Shown here in pieces: positions 27,437 through 36,961 of a DNA stretch of 64,000 nt (positions are counted from its first letter, which is position 1; each line of letters begins with the position of its first letter). Origin of the DNA: Thalassotalea_H castellviae (GTDB lineage: Bacteria > Pseudomonadota > Gammaproteobacteria > Enterobacterales > Alteromonadaceae); NCBI RefSeq assembly GCF_031846185.1, contig NZ_JAVRIF010000001.1, positions 434,001 to 498,000 of the forward strand, in the 5' to 3' direction. Below the pieces are notes generated by a model, which was not told the DNA's origin, did not search any database, and worked only from the letters and a program-made list of their open reading frames with translations. The translations under genes were made by a program, and so were the position numbers.

Positions 27437-28775
27437 ACGTTTTTCTTTAATGATAATAACTCGCACTCTTTTAGTCATTTTAACTGCATTACTTTTTGCC
27501 TATTTTATGTATTCACCAGGCTATCATGCGGCAAGCTTTGTGACCTTATTAATCATCGGATTTCAATTTCATGAAATGATCCGATTCATCACAAAAACCA
27601 ATGCGGAATTAACACGGTTTTTAAATGCAGCTCGATATGCCGATTTTTCTCAACGATTTGAATTAGCAGAATTAGGTATGGGTTTTGATGAGCTTGGCAA
27701 GGCATTCACGGAAATCTTAAACCGATTGCAATTAGCCAGAGTTGAGCAAGAGAAAGACCTCAAATACTTCAAGGCAGTTATAGAACAAGTTCCCGTGCCT
27801 TTACTGACGGTTCATCATAATAAAAACATCACGTTATGGAATAACGCTGCACGTCGTTTATTTGGCAGTAATCACGTCACAAAACTGTCAGATCTACAGC
27901 AATTTTCTCAAGATTTCGAACAAACGTTAGCGAATATAAATCATAGTGGTAACTTACTGATTGATATAATGATTGATGGAATGGAGCATAGATTAAGTGT
28001 TTCTGCGACTCAAATTACCGTCAACCAACAGCAAGAAATTTTAATCAGTATGCAAGATATACAAAACGAGTTAAATATTGCCCAGCTGCAAGCATGGCAA
28101 GACTTAGTGAGTGTATTAACTCATGAGATTATGAATAGTATTACGCCTATCGCTTCTTTAACAAAAACAGCTGCCGATCTCGTGGAAGATGTCAGAAAAA
28201 ACTATCATCATAACCAAGCAGCTCTTGAAGATTTATCAGATGTCGCTGACGCGGTAAAAACAGTTGCTAATAGAAGTGATGGTTTGATGAGCTTTGTTAG
28301 TAGTTATCGAAAATTAACACGGCTCCCTACCCCAAATAAAAAGCGGATCAAAATAGAGCCGTTTTTATCGGATATCAGTAATGTGATGAGTCAAACAGGG
28401 TTTTGTCACGACATTACAATGTCTATCCTTGTGGAGCCAACAACCTTGGAATTTGAGGTTGATGTTGCCATGATGGAACAAGTGTTTATCAACTTATTGA
28501 AAAATGCTCAACAAGCACTAATTAATAAGACTAAGCCAATCATAAATATTCATGCAAAGCTTAATAAGCGAGGCAGAGTAATGATTGCGATTGCCGATAA
28601 TGGTAACGGGGTGGCGAAGGAAATCATCGAACAGATCTTTGTGCCGTTTTTTACAACCAAGCGGGAAGGCTCAGGCGTTGGTTTAGCGTTAACACGACAA
28701 ATAATGATTGCTCATGGCGGTCATATTAAAGTTGAAAATACCAATGAGGGTGCTTGCTTTACCCTGACATTTTAA
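27426..28775 (+). CDS. Sensor histidine kinase, partner of the NtrC-type regulator
   Basis: The 449-residue kinase has two N-terminal membrane segments separated by a very short periplasmic loop (YSPGYHA). Signal detection is therefore probably within the membrane or cytosol. A PAS-like segment (about 115-205) is followed by the phosphoacceptor helix VSVLTHEIMNSITPIASL. The ATPase has an N box (VFINLLKNAQQAL), G1 (IADNGNGV) and G2 (TTKREGSGVGLALTRQI). It is co-transcribed with the regulator. A cell-envelope stress or peptide signal is plausible given the efflux neighbours, but unproven. Confidence 0.92.
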   Translation: MGFKRFSLMIITRTLLVILTALLFAYFMYSPGYHAASFVTLLIIGFQFHEMIRFITKTNAELTRFLNAARYADFSQRFELAELGMGFDELGKAFTEILNRLQLARVEQEKDLKYFKAVIEQVPVPLLTVHHNKNITLWNNAARRLFGSNHVTKLSDLQQFSQDFEQTLANINHSGNLLIDIMIDGMEHRLSVSATQITVNQQQEILISMQDIQNELNIAQLQAWQDLVSVLTHEIMNSITPIASLTKTAADLVEDVRKNYHHNQAALEDLSDVADAVKTVANRSDGLMSFVSSYRKLTRLPTPNKKRIKIEPFLSDISNVMSQTGFCHDITMSILVEPTTLEFEVDVAMMEQVFINLLKNAQQALINKTKPIINIHAKLNKRGRVMIAIADNGNGVAKEIIEQIFVPFFTTKREGSGVGLALTRQIMIAHGGHIKVENTNEGACFTLTF

Positions 28776-28840
28776 ACATAAACTCAAGCAATAAAAAGCA
28801 CAACACTGACGTCGGTTAACGCTACCACATTAATTGATTT

Positions 28841-29818
28841 TTATTTACTAGCCTGCTCTTTTTTCGCGGCTAGCTTTTCTTCTCGACGTTGTTTGATAAC
28901 GCTTTCGATTTCACCACCAATATGTTTTTCGCCGCGAGCTTTGGCTAAATTGATCTGCTTTTCACGTTCTGCAAACCGACTACGTTGTTCTTCATTGTAT
29001 TTGTCGATACATTTAGGGCAACTCACGCCTTTAACATAATGCTCGCTTTGTTTTTCTTCTTCGGTTATTGGATAACGACAAGCGAAACATTGATCATATT
29101 GACCTTGTTCTAAACCGTGTCCAACGGCAACTCTGCCATCAAAAACAAAACATTCACCTTGCCACATCGACTCATCTTGTTTCATTTCTTCTAAATATTT
29201 CAGTACACCGCCTTCTAGGTGATATACGTCTTCAAAGCCTTGTTCTTTTAGGTAAGCGGTTGATTTTTCGCAACGAATACCTCCCGTACAAAACATCGCT
29301 ACTTTTTTATGCTTGGTTTTATCGAGGTTTTTCGCGACATACTCTGGAAATTCACGGAAAGTTTCGGTGTTAGGATTGACCGCATTTTCGAAAGTACCAA
29401 TTTCAACTTCGTAATCATTACGGGTATCTACTAATAACACTTCAGGATCAGAAATAAGTGCATTCCAATCTTTAGGTTTGACGTAAGTACCAACGGTTAA
29501 TGTCGGGTCTATGCCCTCAACTCCCATAGTCACAATTTCTTTTTTAAGTTTAACTTTGCTGCGCTGAAAAGGATTTTCATCAGCATACGAATACTTATGT
29601 GAAACAAGGCCTAATCTTTCATCTTTACTAAGATGCGATAATACTTTATCAATGCCCTCTTGTGGTCCAGCAATCGTGCCATTAATCCCTTCATTAGCAA
29701 GCAGTAAAGTGCCTTTTACTTCATGTTCTAACATCACATTTAGTAATGGTGTTTTTAATTGTTCAAAGTTTTCTAAACGGACAAATTTATAGAGTGCACA
29801 AACCGTAATATTTTTCAT
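28841..29818 (-). CDS. trhO: tRNA uridine(34) hydroxylase, rhodanese family
   Basis: TrhO (formerly YceA) hydroxylates U34 in tRNA anticodons on the way to 5-methoxy- or carboxymethoxyuridine. The 325-residue protein has the N-terminal acylphosphatase-like domain ([13 protein letters not shown]). A rhodanese domain carries the active-site Cys in [16 protein letters not shown]. The C-terminal cysteines CFACRYP and CPKC look like a zinc site. The C-terminus is charged and lysine-rich. Confidence 0.93.
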   Translation of the reverse strand: MKNITVCALYKFVRLENFEQLKTPLLNVMLEHEVKGTLLLANEGINGTIAGPQEGIDKVLSHLSKDERLGLVSHKYSYADENPFQRSKVKLKKEIVTMGVEGIDPTLTVGTYVKPKDWNALISDPEVLLVDTRNDYEVEIGTFENAVNPNTETFREFPEYVAKNLDKTKHKKVAMFCTGGIRCEKSTAYLKEQGFEDVYHLEGGVLKYLEEMKQDESMWQGECFVFDGRVAVGHGLEQGQYDQCFACRYPITEEEKQSEHYVKGVSCPKCIDKYNEEQRSRFAEREKQINLAKARGEKHIGGEIESVIKQRREEKLAAKKEQASK

Positions 29819-29876
29819 ATCATACCCATTGAGCCAGCCAGAGCGTAAATCTGGAGCTGTAGATTAAAAAATTAAC

Positions 29877-29908
29877 CGTGCAAAATAATTCACTAATTTC
29901 ATTGCACG
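29877..29908. other. Perfect 7-bp inverted repeat between divergent trhO and rsmE
   Basis: CGTGCAA and TTGCACG are separated by 18 AT-rich bases. No T-run follows, so a regulatory or RNA hairpin role is more likely than termination. The function is unknown. Confidence 0.35.
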
Positions 29909-30042
29909 ATCGACTAAAGGCGCGCAGTTTACCAAAAAATAACAAAAATGAAAAAATAAATCCCATTGAAATAAATTAGTCATTGAAAATCCCCCCTTTT
30001 GTCCTTATCTTCAAAGACATAACTGTTTACTATTTAATGACT

Positions 30043-30789
30043 ATGCGTAACCCTCGAATTTATCAAAATAACCAATGGACGATTGGCGACACGATTACAT
30101 TAAGTGATGACGCTTTTGGTCATACGGTTCGTGTATTACGGTTAAAAAACGGCGATAACGTCACCTTATTTAACGGCTCAAAATATCAAGAGTCATGGGG
30201 TGAATTTCAAGCTGAATTAGTCAATGTTGGTAAAAAAAGTGCACAAGCAATTATTCAAAGTTTTAAAGCCATTGCTAATGAATCTCCCGTTAATATTCAT
30301 TTAGGTCAAGCAATCTCGCGCGGCGATAGAATGGATTTTACTTTACAAAAATCTGTGGAATTAGGCGTAAATAGCATTACGCCATTGTTTACTGAGCGCT
30401 GCGGCGTGAAAATTTCTGGAGAACGATTGGCCAAGAAAATAGAACAATGGCAAAAAATTGTCATTAGTGCTTGTGAGCAAAGTGGGCGATGCACAGTACC
30501 TGTCGTTCATCCTGCATTGCCTTTGGACAATTGGTTAGCACAAGAAAGTTCTGCGTTAAAATTAAACCTACACCCGAAAGCGGAACATTCTATAATGAAT
30601 TTACCCAGTGAAAATTCTCGTATACGCCTACTGATTGGGCCCGAAGGTGGACTAAGCGACGAGGAAATTTCGCAAGCAAATGAACAGCAATTTATTGATG
30701 TATTACTCGGTCCTAGAGTATTACGTACTGAAACAGCAGCGTTAACTGCCATAACAGCTCTACAGTGTCGTTATGGCGATATAAAATAA
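30043..30789 (+). CDS. rsmE: 16S rRNA m3U1498 methyltransferase
   Basis: RsmE methylates N3 of U1498 in 16S rRNA using S-adenosylmethionine. It is a SPOUT-fold enzyme with the knot motifs RLLIGPEGGLSDEEI and LLGPRVLRTETAALTAI. The N-terminal PUA-like part has the phrase LFNGS. I use ATG 30043, giving MRNPRIYQ and 248 residues, because E. coli RsmE begins the same way. The frame continues upstream only with an unconserved stretch to a TTG at 29983. It is followed by gshB, the conserved order rsmE-gshB-yqgE-ruvX. Confidence 0.94.
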   Translation: MRNPRIYQNNQWTIGDTITLSDDAFGHTVRVLRLKNGDNVTLFNGSKYQESWGEFQAELVNVGKKSAQAIIQSFKAIANESPVNIHLGQAISRGDRMDFTLQKSVELGVNSITPLFTERCGVKISGERLAKKIEQWQKIVISACEQSGRCTVPVVHPALPLDNWLAQESSALKLNLHPKAEHSIMNLPSENSRIRLLIGPEGGLSDEEISQANEQQFIDVLLGPRVLRTETAALTAITALQCRYGDIK

Positions 30790-30836
30790 CCATATCATGG
30801 TACACGCAACATCAACCAATTAGGAAAAGACTTACA

Positions 30837-31784
30837 ATGACAATTAAACTCGGTATCGTCATGGATCCCATTTCACAAGTGAAGGTGAAAAAAGATTCGT
30901 CCATGGCAATGATGTTAGAAGCACAAAAACGTGGCTACGAAATTCATTATATGGAAATGCAAGACTTGTATCTTTATCAAGGGCAATGTCGAGCGAGCAC
31001 ACAAAAAATAACCGTGTATGATGATCCTGAGCATTGGTATGAATTAGCTGAGCCTCAAGACATTGCGGTGGAGTCTTTAGATGCCGTGTTAATGAGAAAA
31101 GATCCGCCTTTTGATACCGAATATATTTACGCAACGTATATGTTAGAACGTGCTGAAGTTGCCGGAACATTAATTGTTAACAAGCCACAAAGTTTACGAG
31201 ACTGTAATGAAAAGCTTTTTACTGCTTGGTTTCCTGAATTAACCGCAAAAACATTAGTGACACGTAAAAGCGAACAAATTCGCGCATTTCATCAAGAAGA
31301 AAAAGACGTGATTATTAAACCACTTGATGGCATGGGCGGCTCGTCAATTTTTCGCATTAAAGAGCAAGATCCAAATGTTGGCGTTATTATTGAAACCTTA
31401 ACTAATCACGGTAGCCAGTATGCTATGGTGCAAGAATTTATGCCGGAAATTAAAGATGGCGATAAACGCATTTTAATCGTTAATGGCGAACCTATGCCTT
31501 ATTGCTTAGCTCGTATACCTGCACAAGGTGAAACACGTGGCAATTTAGCTGCAGGTGGTAGCGGGCGAGCACAACCTTTATCTGCCAGCGATAAAATGAT
31601 TGCAGAGACGATTGCCCCAGAATTAAAGAAACGTGGTCTATACTTTGTAGGGTTAGACGTCATTGGTGACAAAGTGACTGAAATAAACGTGACCAGCCCA
31701 ACCTGTATTAGAGAAATTGAAGCAGCCTATCCCATTAATATCAGTGGTAAATTAATGGACGCTATTGAGCAAAACATACAATAA
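30837..31784 (+). CDS. gshB: Glutathione synthetase
   Basis: This ATP-grasp ligase joins gamma-glutamylcysteine and glycine. The protein has 315 residues, close to the E. coli length, starting at ATG 30837 (TIKLGIVMDPIS) behind TAGGAAAAGA. The frame is open further upstream to a GTG inside rsmE, which is not conserved. Recognisable motifs are LRDCNEKLFTAWFPE, KPLDGMGGSSIFRI, GDKRILIVNGEP and EINVTSPTCIREIE. Confidence 0.95.
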   Translation: MTIKLGIVMDPISQVKVKKDSSMAMMLEAQKRGYEIHYMEMQDLYLYQGQCRASTQKITVYDDPEHWYELAEPQDIAVESLDAVLMRKDPPFDTEYIYATYMLERAEVAGTLIVNKPQSLRDCNEKLFTAWFPELTAKTLVTRKSEQIRAFHQEEKDVIIKPLDGMGGSSIFRIKEQDPNVGVIIETLTNHGSQYAMVQEFMPEIKDGDKRILIVNGEPMPYCLARIPAQGETRGNLAAGGSGRAQPLSASDKMIAETIAPELKKRGLYFVGLDVIGDKVTEINVTSPTCIREIEAAYPINISGKLMDAIEQNIQ

Positions 31785-31803
31785 TAATTGTTGAGGTGTT
31801 GAT

Positions 31804-32358
31804 ATGGAAAGCTTAGAAAATCATTTATTAATTGCAATGCCGACGTTGAAAGATTCTTATTTTGACAAAACGGTTACCTATATTTGTGAGCATAACGAAG
31901 AAGGCGCGATGGGATTAATCATTAATGTACCAGTGAATGTCACTATTAATGAATTACTTGCACAATTAGAAGATGATATTCCCTCTCGCTCTCATTTAAC
32001 ACAACGGGTATTAACTGGAGGACCTGTTTCAACCGACCGTGGTTTTGTTTTACATAGCCCACAAGCCGGTTGGAGTAGCTCGCTTGCCTTAAGTGATGAT
32101 GTGATGATCACCACTTCAAAAGATATTTTAATTGCTCTGGGCAGCGATCAAGAGCCTGAAAAATATATGGTTACTTTAGGTTATGCTGGATGGGGTCCTG
32201 GTCAATTAGAAGAAGAAATTCAAGCGAACTCTTGGTTAACCACGCCTTCTGACAATGATATTTTATTTAATACGCCAATCGAGAAACGATGGCAAAAGGC
32301 CGCTGAAAAAATAGGCGTTAATGTCGCACATTTATCTTCAGAAGTAGGTCATGCTTAA
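31804..32358 (+). CDS. yqgE: UPF0301/AlgH family protein YqgE
   Basis: This 184-residue protein belongs to the YqgE/AlgH family. Typical features are the opening [21 protein letters not shown], then [25 protein letters not shown] and [15 protein letters not shown]. Its biochemical role is unknown. It overlaps ruvX by one base and is translationally coupled to it, as is usual in gammaproteobacteria. Confidence 0.93.
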   Translation: MESLENHLLIAMPTLKDSYFDKTVTYICEHNEEGAMGLIINVPVNVTINELLAQLEDDIPSRSHLTQRVLTGGPVSTDRGFVLHSPQAGWSSSLALSDDVMITTSKDILIALGSDQEPEKYMVTLGYAGWGPGQLEEEIQANSWLTTPSDNDILFNTPIEKRWQKAAEKIGVNVAHLSSEVGHA

Positions 32359-32792
32359 TGGCAAAAGCAATCGGAGAGCGAACGGTACTCGGTTTTGATT
32401 TTGGCACAAAATATATTGGTGTAGCCGTTGGCCAAGAATTAACGGGAACGGCTTCCCCTTTAGGCTCTATCAAAGCAAAAGACGGTATTCCTAACCAAGA
32501 ACAACTGAGTAAATTTTTTAATGAATGGCAGCCAAATTTAATTGTAGTTGGCTTGCCATTGAACATGGATGGAACGAATCAAAACGTCACCTTTGCGGCA
32601 AAAAAATTCGGAAATAGACTAGCGAACCAATTTAAATTAGCGGTTGAATTTGTTGATGAACGCTTAACCACTGCAGATGCGAAAGAGCAGCTTTTTGCCC
32701 AAGGCGGTTACCGTAATTTAAAAAAAGATAATATCGATGCTGAATCAGCTAGACTGATCATTGAAAGCTTTTTTGAGAGTCAATATTTGTAA
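32358..32792 (+). CDS. ruvX: Putative Holliday junction resolvase / pre-16S rRNA nuclease
   Basis: YqgF/RuvX is a small RNase H-fold nuclease implicated in 16S rRNA 5' maturation. The 144-residue protein has [14 protein letters not shown] with the first catalytic Asp. It also has [10 protein letters not shown] and [10 protein letters not shown], and ends with [12 protein letters not shown]. It is the last gene of the rsmE-gshB-yqgE-ruvX run, before a strong terminator. Confidence 0.93.
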   Translation: MAKAIGERTVLGFDFGTKYIGVAVGQELTGTASPLGSIKAKDGIPNQEQLSKFFNEWQPNLIVVGLPLNMDGTNQNVTFAAKKFGNRLANQFKLAVEFVDERLTTADAKEQLFAQGGYRNLKKDNIDAESARLIIESFFESQYL

Positions 32793-32883
32793 TAGCTTAG
32801 TCATTTTCTCCATTCATATTGAATTTATATAGCTAAAATTTTATACCTATACTTAGTCGATATAACCGCAAAAAGCAGCAATA

Positions 32884-32909
32884 AAAAGGGCGATCGTTAT
32901 CGCCCTTTT
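32884..32909. terminator. Bidirectional terminator between ruvX and pilU
   Basis: AAAAGGGCGAT and ATCGCCCTTTT form a perfect 11-bp stem with a 4-base loop between convergent genes. Confidence 0.88.
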
Positions 32910-32933
32910 AACTTTTAACTTTTAACTTTTAAA
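32906..32933. repeat. Heptamer tandem repeat (TTTTAAC)n
   Basis: Three exact TTTTAAC copies and a fourth ending TTTTAAA follow the ruvX terminator stem directly. The unit length equals that of the array at pepP and is again AT-rich. Confidence 0.85.
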
Positions 32934-32942
32934 GCAATAAGC

Positions 32943-34067
32943 CTATTCTGTCGGCTCTAAACCATCAATAGTTACGCCTGAAAGTGAACCTGAGCCACCT
33001 TGGTCATTACTTCTTAGTTTGATCATTAAGCGTAAATCATTTGGAGAGTCGGCGTGATGTATCGCATCAGCGTAATTAATCAGTCCTCTTTGGTACAAAT
33101 TAAATAGTGCCTGATCAAAAGTTTGCATGCCTTGATCGGTCGATTTTTGCATTACTTCTTTAATACTCCCTACTTCACCTTTTTTAATTAATTCAGCAAC
33201 AAAAGGAGAATTCAGTAGTATTTCAATAGCGGCAACTCGACCATTACCATCTCGTGTTGGAATTAATTGCTGGGCAATTACCCCACGTAAATTCAACGCC
33301 AAATCAAAGAGTAACTTACCATGTTGCTCTGCTGGTACTAAGTGCATTATGCGGTCAATCGCTTGGTTCGCATTGTTAGCATGCAAAGTAGCAATACATA
33401 AATGGCCGGTTTCAGCGAAACTTAACGCATGTTCCATAATCTCTTGACTACGGATCTCACCAATAAGAATAACATCAGGCGCCTGACGTAAAGAACTTTT
33501 TAGTGCAGCATCAAAGCTTTCAGTATCTAAACCTACTTCACGTTGTGTGATCATCGATTTGCCATGTTCGTGCACAAATTCAACCGGATCTTCTATCGTT
33601 AAGATATGGCCTTTAGAGTTACGATTACGGTAACCAATTAAAGAAGCCATTGAAGTTGATTTACCTGTACCTGTTCCCCCGACAAAAAGGACTAAGCCGC
33701 GTTTCGACATCACCACATCTTTTAACACGGAAGGTAAGCCTAAATCATCGGCGTCAGGAATTTCTGTCACGATACGACGAACTACCATGCCCGCCATATC
33801 TCGTTGCCAAAAGGCCGAAACACGAAAACGGCCAATGCCATCAATTGATATTGCAAAGTTACATTCTTTTTCTTGATCAAATTGCGCTTTTTGTTTTTCA
33901 TTCATCGCACTATGAACAAGGTCTAACGCATCATCCGCTGATAATGAATGTTCATCAATGGGGGTTAATTCACCATTAATTTTGGCACTCACCGGCAACT
34001 TTGCCGTAACAAACATATCAGATGCGTCTTCTTGCACCATTTTCTCTAAATAATTATGAAATCTCAT
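32943..34067 (-). CDS. pilU: Type IV pilus retraction ATPase PilU
   Basis: This accessory hexameric ATPase works with PilT to retract type IV pili. The 374-residue protein has Walker A GGTGTGKSTS, the Asp box ILTIEDPVEF, Walker B DVILIGEIRS and the His box ATLHANNANQAIDRI. It is 25 bases downstream of pilT on the same strand, the usual order. Together with the pilY1 cluster it supports working type IV pili. Confidence 0.95.
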   Translation of the reverse strand: MRFHNYLEKMVQEDASDMFVTAKLPVSAKINGELTPIDEHSLSADDALDLVHSAMNEKQKAQFDQEKECNFAISIDGIGRFRVSAFWQRDMAGMVVRRIVTEIPDADDLGLPSVLKDVVMSKRGLVLFVGGTGTGKSTSMASLIGYRNRNSKGHILTIEDPVEFVHEHGKSMITQREVGLDTESFDAALKSSLRQAPDVILIGEIRSQEIMEHALSFAETGHLCIATLHANNANQAIDRIMHLVPAEQHGKLLFDLALNLRGVIAQQLIPTRDGNGRVAAIEILLNSPFVAELIKKGEVGSIKEVMQKSTDQGMQTFDQALFNLYQRGLINYADAIHHADSPNDLRLMIKLRSNDQGGSGSLSGVTIDGLEPTE

Positions 34068-34092
34068 AAATGAAAACCTTTACTAACACTCA

Positions 34093-35136
34093 TTAATAGC
34101 TTTGAAATTGTGTTTTATCCGATGCTTTTTCCATCGCGTCTTGTTTCGTGATCATCCCGCGATTCACTAAGTTTTGTAAACATTGATCCATGGTTTGCAT
34201 CCCATGTTGCATACCGGTTTGAATTGCAGAATACATTTGGGCAACTTTTGCTTCACGAATTAAGTTACGAATAGCCGGCACACCGATCATAATTTCATGT
34301 GCGGCAACACGACCACCACCGACTTTTTTCACTAAGGTTTGTGAAATAACCGCTTGTAATGATTCAGATAACATTGAACGAACCATCGACTTTTCTTCCG
34401 CTGGGAAAACATCAATAATACGATCGATTGTTTTTGGTGCTGAGGTAGTATGCAAGGTTCCGAACACTAAATGACCGGTTTCTGCTGCTGTCATAGCTAG
34501 GCGAATTGTTTCTAAATCTCGCATCTCACCGACCAGAATAACATCTGGATCTTCACGCAATGCCGAACGTAACGCCGCACTAAAACTTAAAGTATCGCGA
34601 TGCACTTCACGTTGGTTTATCAAACACATTTTATTTTCGTGGACAAATTCGATAGGATCTTCAATCGTTAAGATATGATCATGTTTACTATTGTTAATGT
34701 AATCGACCATGGCAGCCAAGGTTGTTGATTTACCTGAGCCTGTCGGACCGGTAACCAAAACTAAACCACGTGGTTTTTCAGATATTTGTCTAAAGATATC
34801 AGGACAACCTAAATCTTCTAGCGATAATACTTTACTTGGAATGGTACGAAATACTGCTGATGGACCACGGTTTTGATTAAACGCATTCACCCTGAACCGA
34901 GCAAGATTTGGCACTTCAAAAGAGAAATCGACTTCCATATTCTCTTCATATTCTTTACGTTGACGATCATTCATAATATCGTAAACAAGCGCATTCACAT
35001 CTTTCGCGTCAAATGCGGGGATATTGAGTTTACGAACATCCCCATCAACACGAATTAAAGGAGGAGTGCCAGTAGAAAGATGTAAATCAGATGCATTATT
35101 TTCTACGCTAAACGCGAGTAATTCGGTAATATCCAT
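34093..35136 (-). CDS. pilT: Type IV pilus retraction ATPase PilT
   Basis: This main retraction motor, a cytoplasmic hexamer, has 347 residues. It carries Walker A GPTGSGKSTT, Asp box ILTIEDPIEF, Walker B DVILVGEMRD, His box GTLHTTSAPKTIDRI and a PilT-type C-terminal region IREAKVAQMYSAIQTG. It is divergent from yggS, an arrangement conserved across gammaproteobacteria. Confidence 0.96.
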   Translation of the reverse strand: MDITELLAFSVENNASDLHLSTGTPPLIRVDGDVRKLNIPAFDAKDVNALVYDIMNDRQRKEYEENMEVDFSFEVPNLARFRVNAFNQNRGPSAVFRTIPSKVLSLEDLGCPDIFRQISEKPRGLVLVTGPTGSGKSTTLAAMVDYINNSKHDHILTIEDPIEFVHENKMCLINQREVHRDTLSFSAALRSALREDPDVILVGEMRDLETIRLAMTAAETGHLVFGTLHTTSAPKTIDRIIDVFPAEEKSMVRSMLSESLQAVISQTLVKKVGGGRVAAHEIMIGVPAIRNLIREAKVAQMYSAIQTGMQHGMQTMDQCLQNLVNRGMITKQDAMEKASDKTQFQSY

Positions 35137-35304
35137 AAAAACCTCTTATAAACTAATTTTAACTTTTATTTTTATAAACTAAGTAACTATTTTTATACTA
35201 AGCAATTTTTCTAATAACTATTTATTTAAATTCTATATTTTATGAAAGCATAAACGATGAATGCTTAAACTTAACATTTTTCTCAGGTAATTGAATAAAA
35301 AAAC

Positions 35305-35991
35305 ATGACCCATATTAAAAATAATCTCGCCGCTATTAAACTGCAAATAACGCAAGCTTGCGAACTTGCTAACCGAAGTATAGATGAAGTTTGTTTGTTG
35401 GCGGTAAGTAAAACTAAATCGGCAGATCTTATCCAACAAGCCTATGACAGTGGACAACGAGCTTTTGGTGAAAGCTATATTCAAGAAGCGGTTGAAAAAA
35501 TTCAGCAATTAACTCACCTTAATGATATTTCTTGGCACTTTATCGGTCCTATTCAATCGAATAAAACGCGACTGATTGCCGAAAATTTTTCTTGGGTTCA
35601 TAGTGTCGATCGAGAAAAGATTATTTACCGCCTTAATGAACAAAGGTCAAATCAAGATATCCCTCTCAACGTTTGTTTACAAGTAAATATTAGTGATGAA
35701 AAAGCTAAATCTGGTATTAATGTCAATGAGTTAGAACGTTATGCGTCGCTTATTGAGCAAGCTAAACATTTAACTTTACGGGGATTAATGGCCATACCGA
35801 AAAAAAATGACTCAAGCGAAAGCTTTCATAAAATGGCTGAACTTTTTACCAAGTTAAAATTAAGCCATCCATCCATTGATACCCTTTCTATGGGCATGTC
35901 TGGAGACTTAACCGAAGCAATAGCTAATCATTCGACCATGGTCCGTATAGGTACTGCGATTTTCGGCGAGCGAGAAATAGCAAAAGAATAA
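35305..35991 (+). CDS. yggS: PLP homeostasis protein YggS
   Basis: This single-domain PLP-binding barrel protein (PLPBP/YggS) buffers pyridoxal phosphate and affects amino-acid balance. The PLP lysine is in CLLAVSKTKSADLI, with phosphate-binding elements in LSMGMSGDLTEAI and VRIGTAIFGER. The 228-residue length is typical. It begins the conserved run yggS-proC-yggT. Confidence 0.94.
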   Translation: MTHIKNNLAAIKLQITQACELANRSIDEVCLLAVSKTKSADLIQQAYDSGQRAFGESYIQEAVEKIQQLTHLNDISWHFIGPIQSNKTRLIAENFSWVHSVDREKIIYRLNEQRSNQDIPLNVCLQVNISDEKAKSGINVNELERYASLIEQAKHLTLRGLMAIPKKNDSSESFHKMAELFTKLKLSHPSIDTLSMGMSGDLTEAIANHSTMVRIGTAIFGEREIAKE

Positions 35992-36068
35992 CAGAAAAAG
36001 CGCGACTTTTTGCTTCAATTCAACGACAATTTGACTAAACGTCAATTCCAAAACAAACTAGGTTTTCT

Positions 36069-36884
36069 ATGACAAATATCGCTTTCATCGGTGCTGGAAA
36101 TATGAACAGCGCCATTATTTCTGGACTTATTAAAAAAGGCTATGATGCCAACAATGTGATGGTTTCAAATCCCTCAGCTGGCAAAAGAGAAGCCTTAGCC
36201 AATACTCTTGGCATTAAACATACCTCAGATAATATCGAGGCAGCAAAATTTGCCGATTTTATCGTTTTAGGAGTAAAGCCACATTTTATCGCCGAGGTTT
36301 GTCAACAAATCAGTCAAGCAATGGATGTCAGTGATAAATGTTTTATTTCAGTTGCTGCTGGCTGTTCAATGGCAACCATGGAAAAAGCGTTAAACAAATC
36401 CTGTTCAGTGATACGTACCATGCCGAATACGCCAGCTCAATTAGGATTAGGAGTGAGCGGAATTTATCCTTCAAAAAACACAAACACTCGTCAAAAAGAA
36501 CTGGCTGAGCAGTTAATGTCTGCCGTTGGCATAACTAAATGGCTTGATAAAGAAGAAGAAATTGACAATATCATCGCCGTGACAGGTTCAGCACCGGCTT
36601 ACTTTTTCTTATTTATGGAAGCCATGGAAAAAAAAGCGCTCACCTTAGGATTTACTGAACATGAAAGTAGAGAATTAGTGCAACAAACAGCACTCGGTGC
36701 TGCACAAATGGTGGTAGAAAATGACATTTCAATTAAAGAGCTGCGTGAAAATGTCACCTCTAAAGGTGGTACCACACAAGCTGCATTAAGCACCTTTATT
36801 GACGGTGGCTTAGAACAGTTAGTGTCTGACGCTATGGATAGAGCCTTGCACCGCGCGAAAGAAATGGCACAAAGTAATCGTTAA
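36069..36884 (+). CDS. proC: Pyrroline-5-carboxylate reductase
   Basis: ProC catalyses the last step of proline synthesis, using NAD(P)H. The Rossmann motif AFIGAGNMNSAIISGL is at the N-terminus, VRTMPNTPAQLGLGVSG is in the middle, and the dimer domain ends with the signature ENVTSKGGTTQAALSTF. It has 271 residues. It lies between yggS and yggT. Confidence 0.95.
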   Translation: MTNIAFIGAGNMNSAIISGLIKKGYDANNVMVSNPSAGKREALANTLGIKHTSDNIEAAKFADFIVLGVKPHFIAEVCQQISQAMDVSDKCFISVAAGCSMATMEKALNKSCSVIRTMPNTPAQLGLGVSGIYPSKNTNTRQKELAEQLMSAVGITKWLDKEEEIDNIIAVTGSAPAYFFLFMEAMEKKALTLGFTEHESRELVQQTALGAAQMVVENDISIKELRENVTSKGGTTQAALSTFIDGGLEQLVSDAMDRALHRAKEMAQSNR

Positions 36885-36910
36885 TTAACCTTAAAATCAC
36901 AATTGAAAAA

Positions 36911-36947
36911 TGCTTCACTTGACCAAATATTATAAGTAAGTGAAGCA
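36911..36947 (+). other. Perfect 10-bp hairpin in the proC-yggT intergenic region
   Basis: TGCTTCACTT and AAGTGAAGCA flank a 17-base AT-rich loop. The stem ends 4 bases before the TTTGGAG ribosome-binding sequence of yggT. No T-run follows, so it looks like a leader or processing hairpin rather than a terminator. Confidence 0.5.
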
Positions 36948-36961
36948 ATTTGGAGTATGCA

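Noticed and set aside
29983..30042. N-terminal extension of RsmE from TTG 29983
   Set aside because: The added residues are unconserved and the family begins at MRxPRIY, which fits ATG 30043.
30765..30836. N-terminal extension of GshB from GTG inside rsmE
   Set aside because: ATG 30837 has a good ribosome-binding sequence and gives the usual GshB length.
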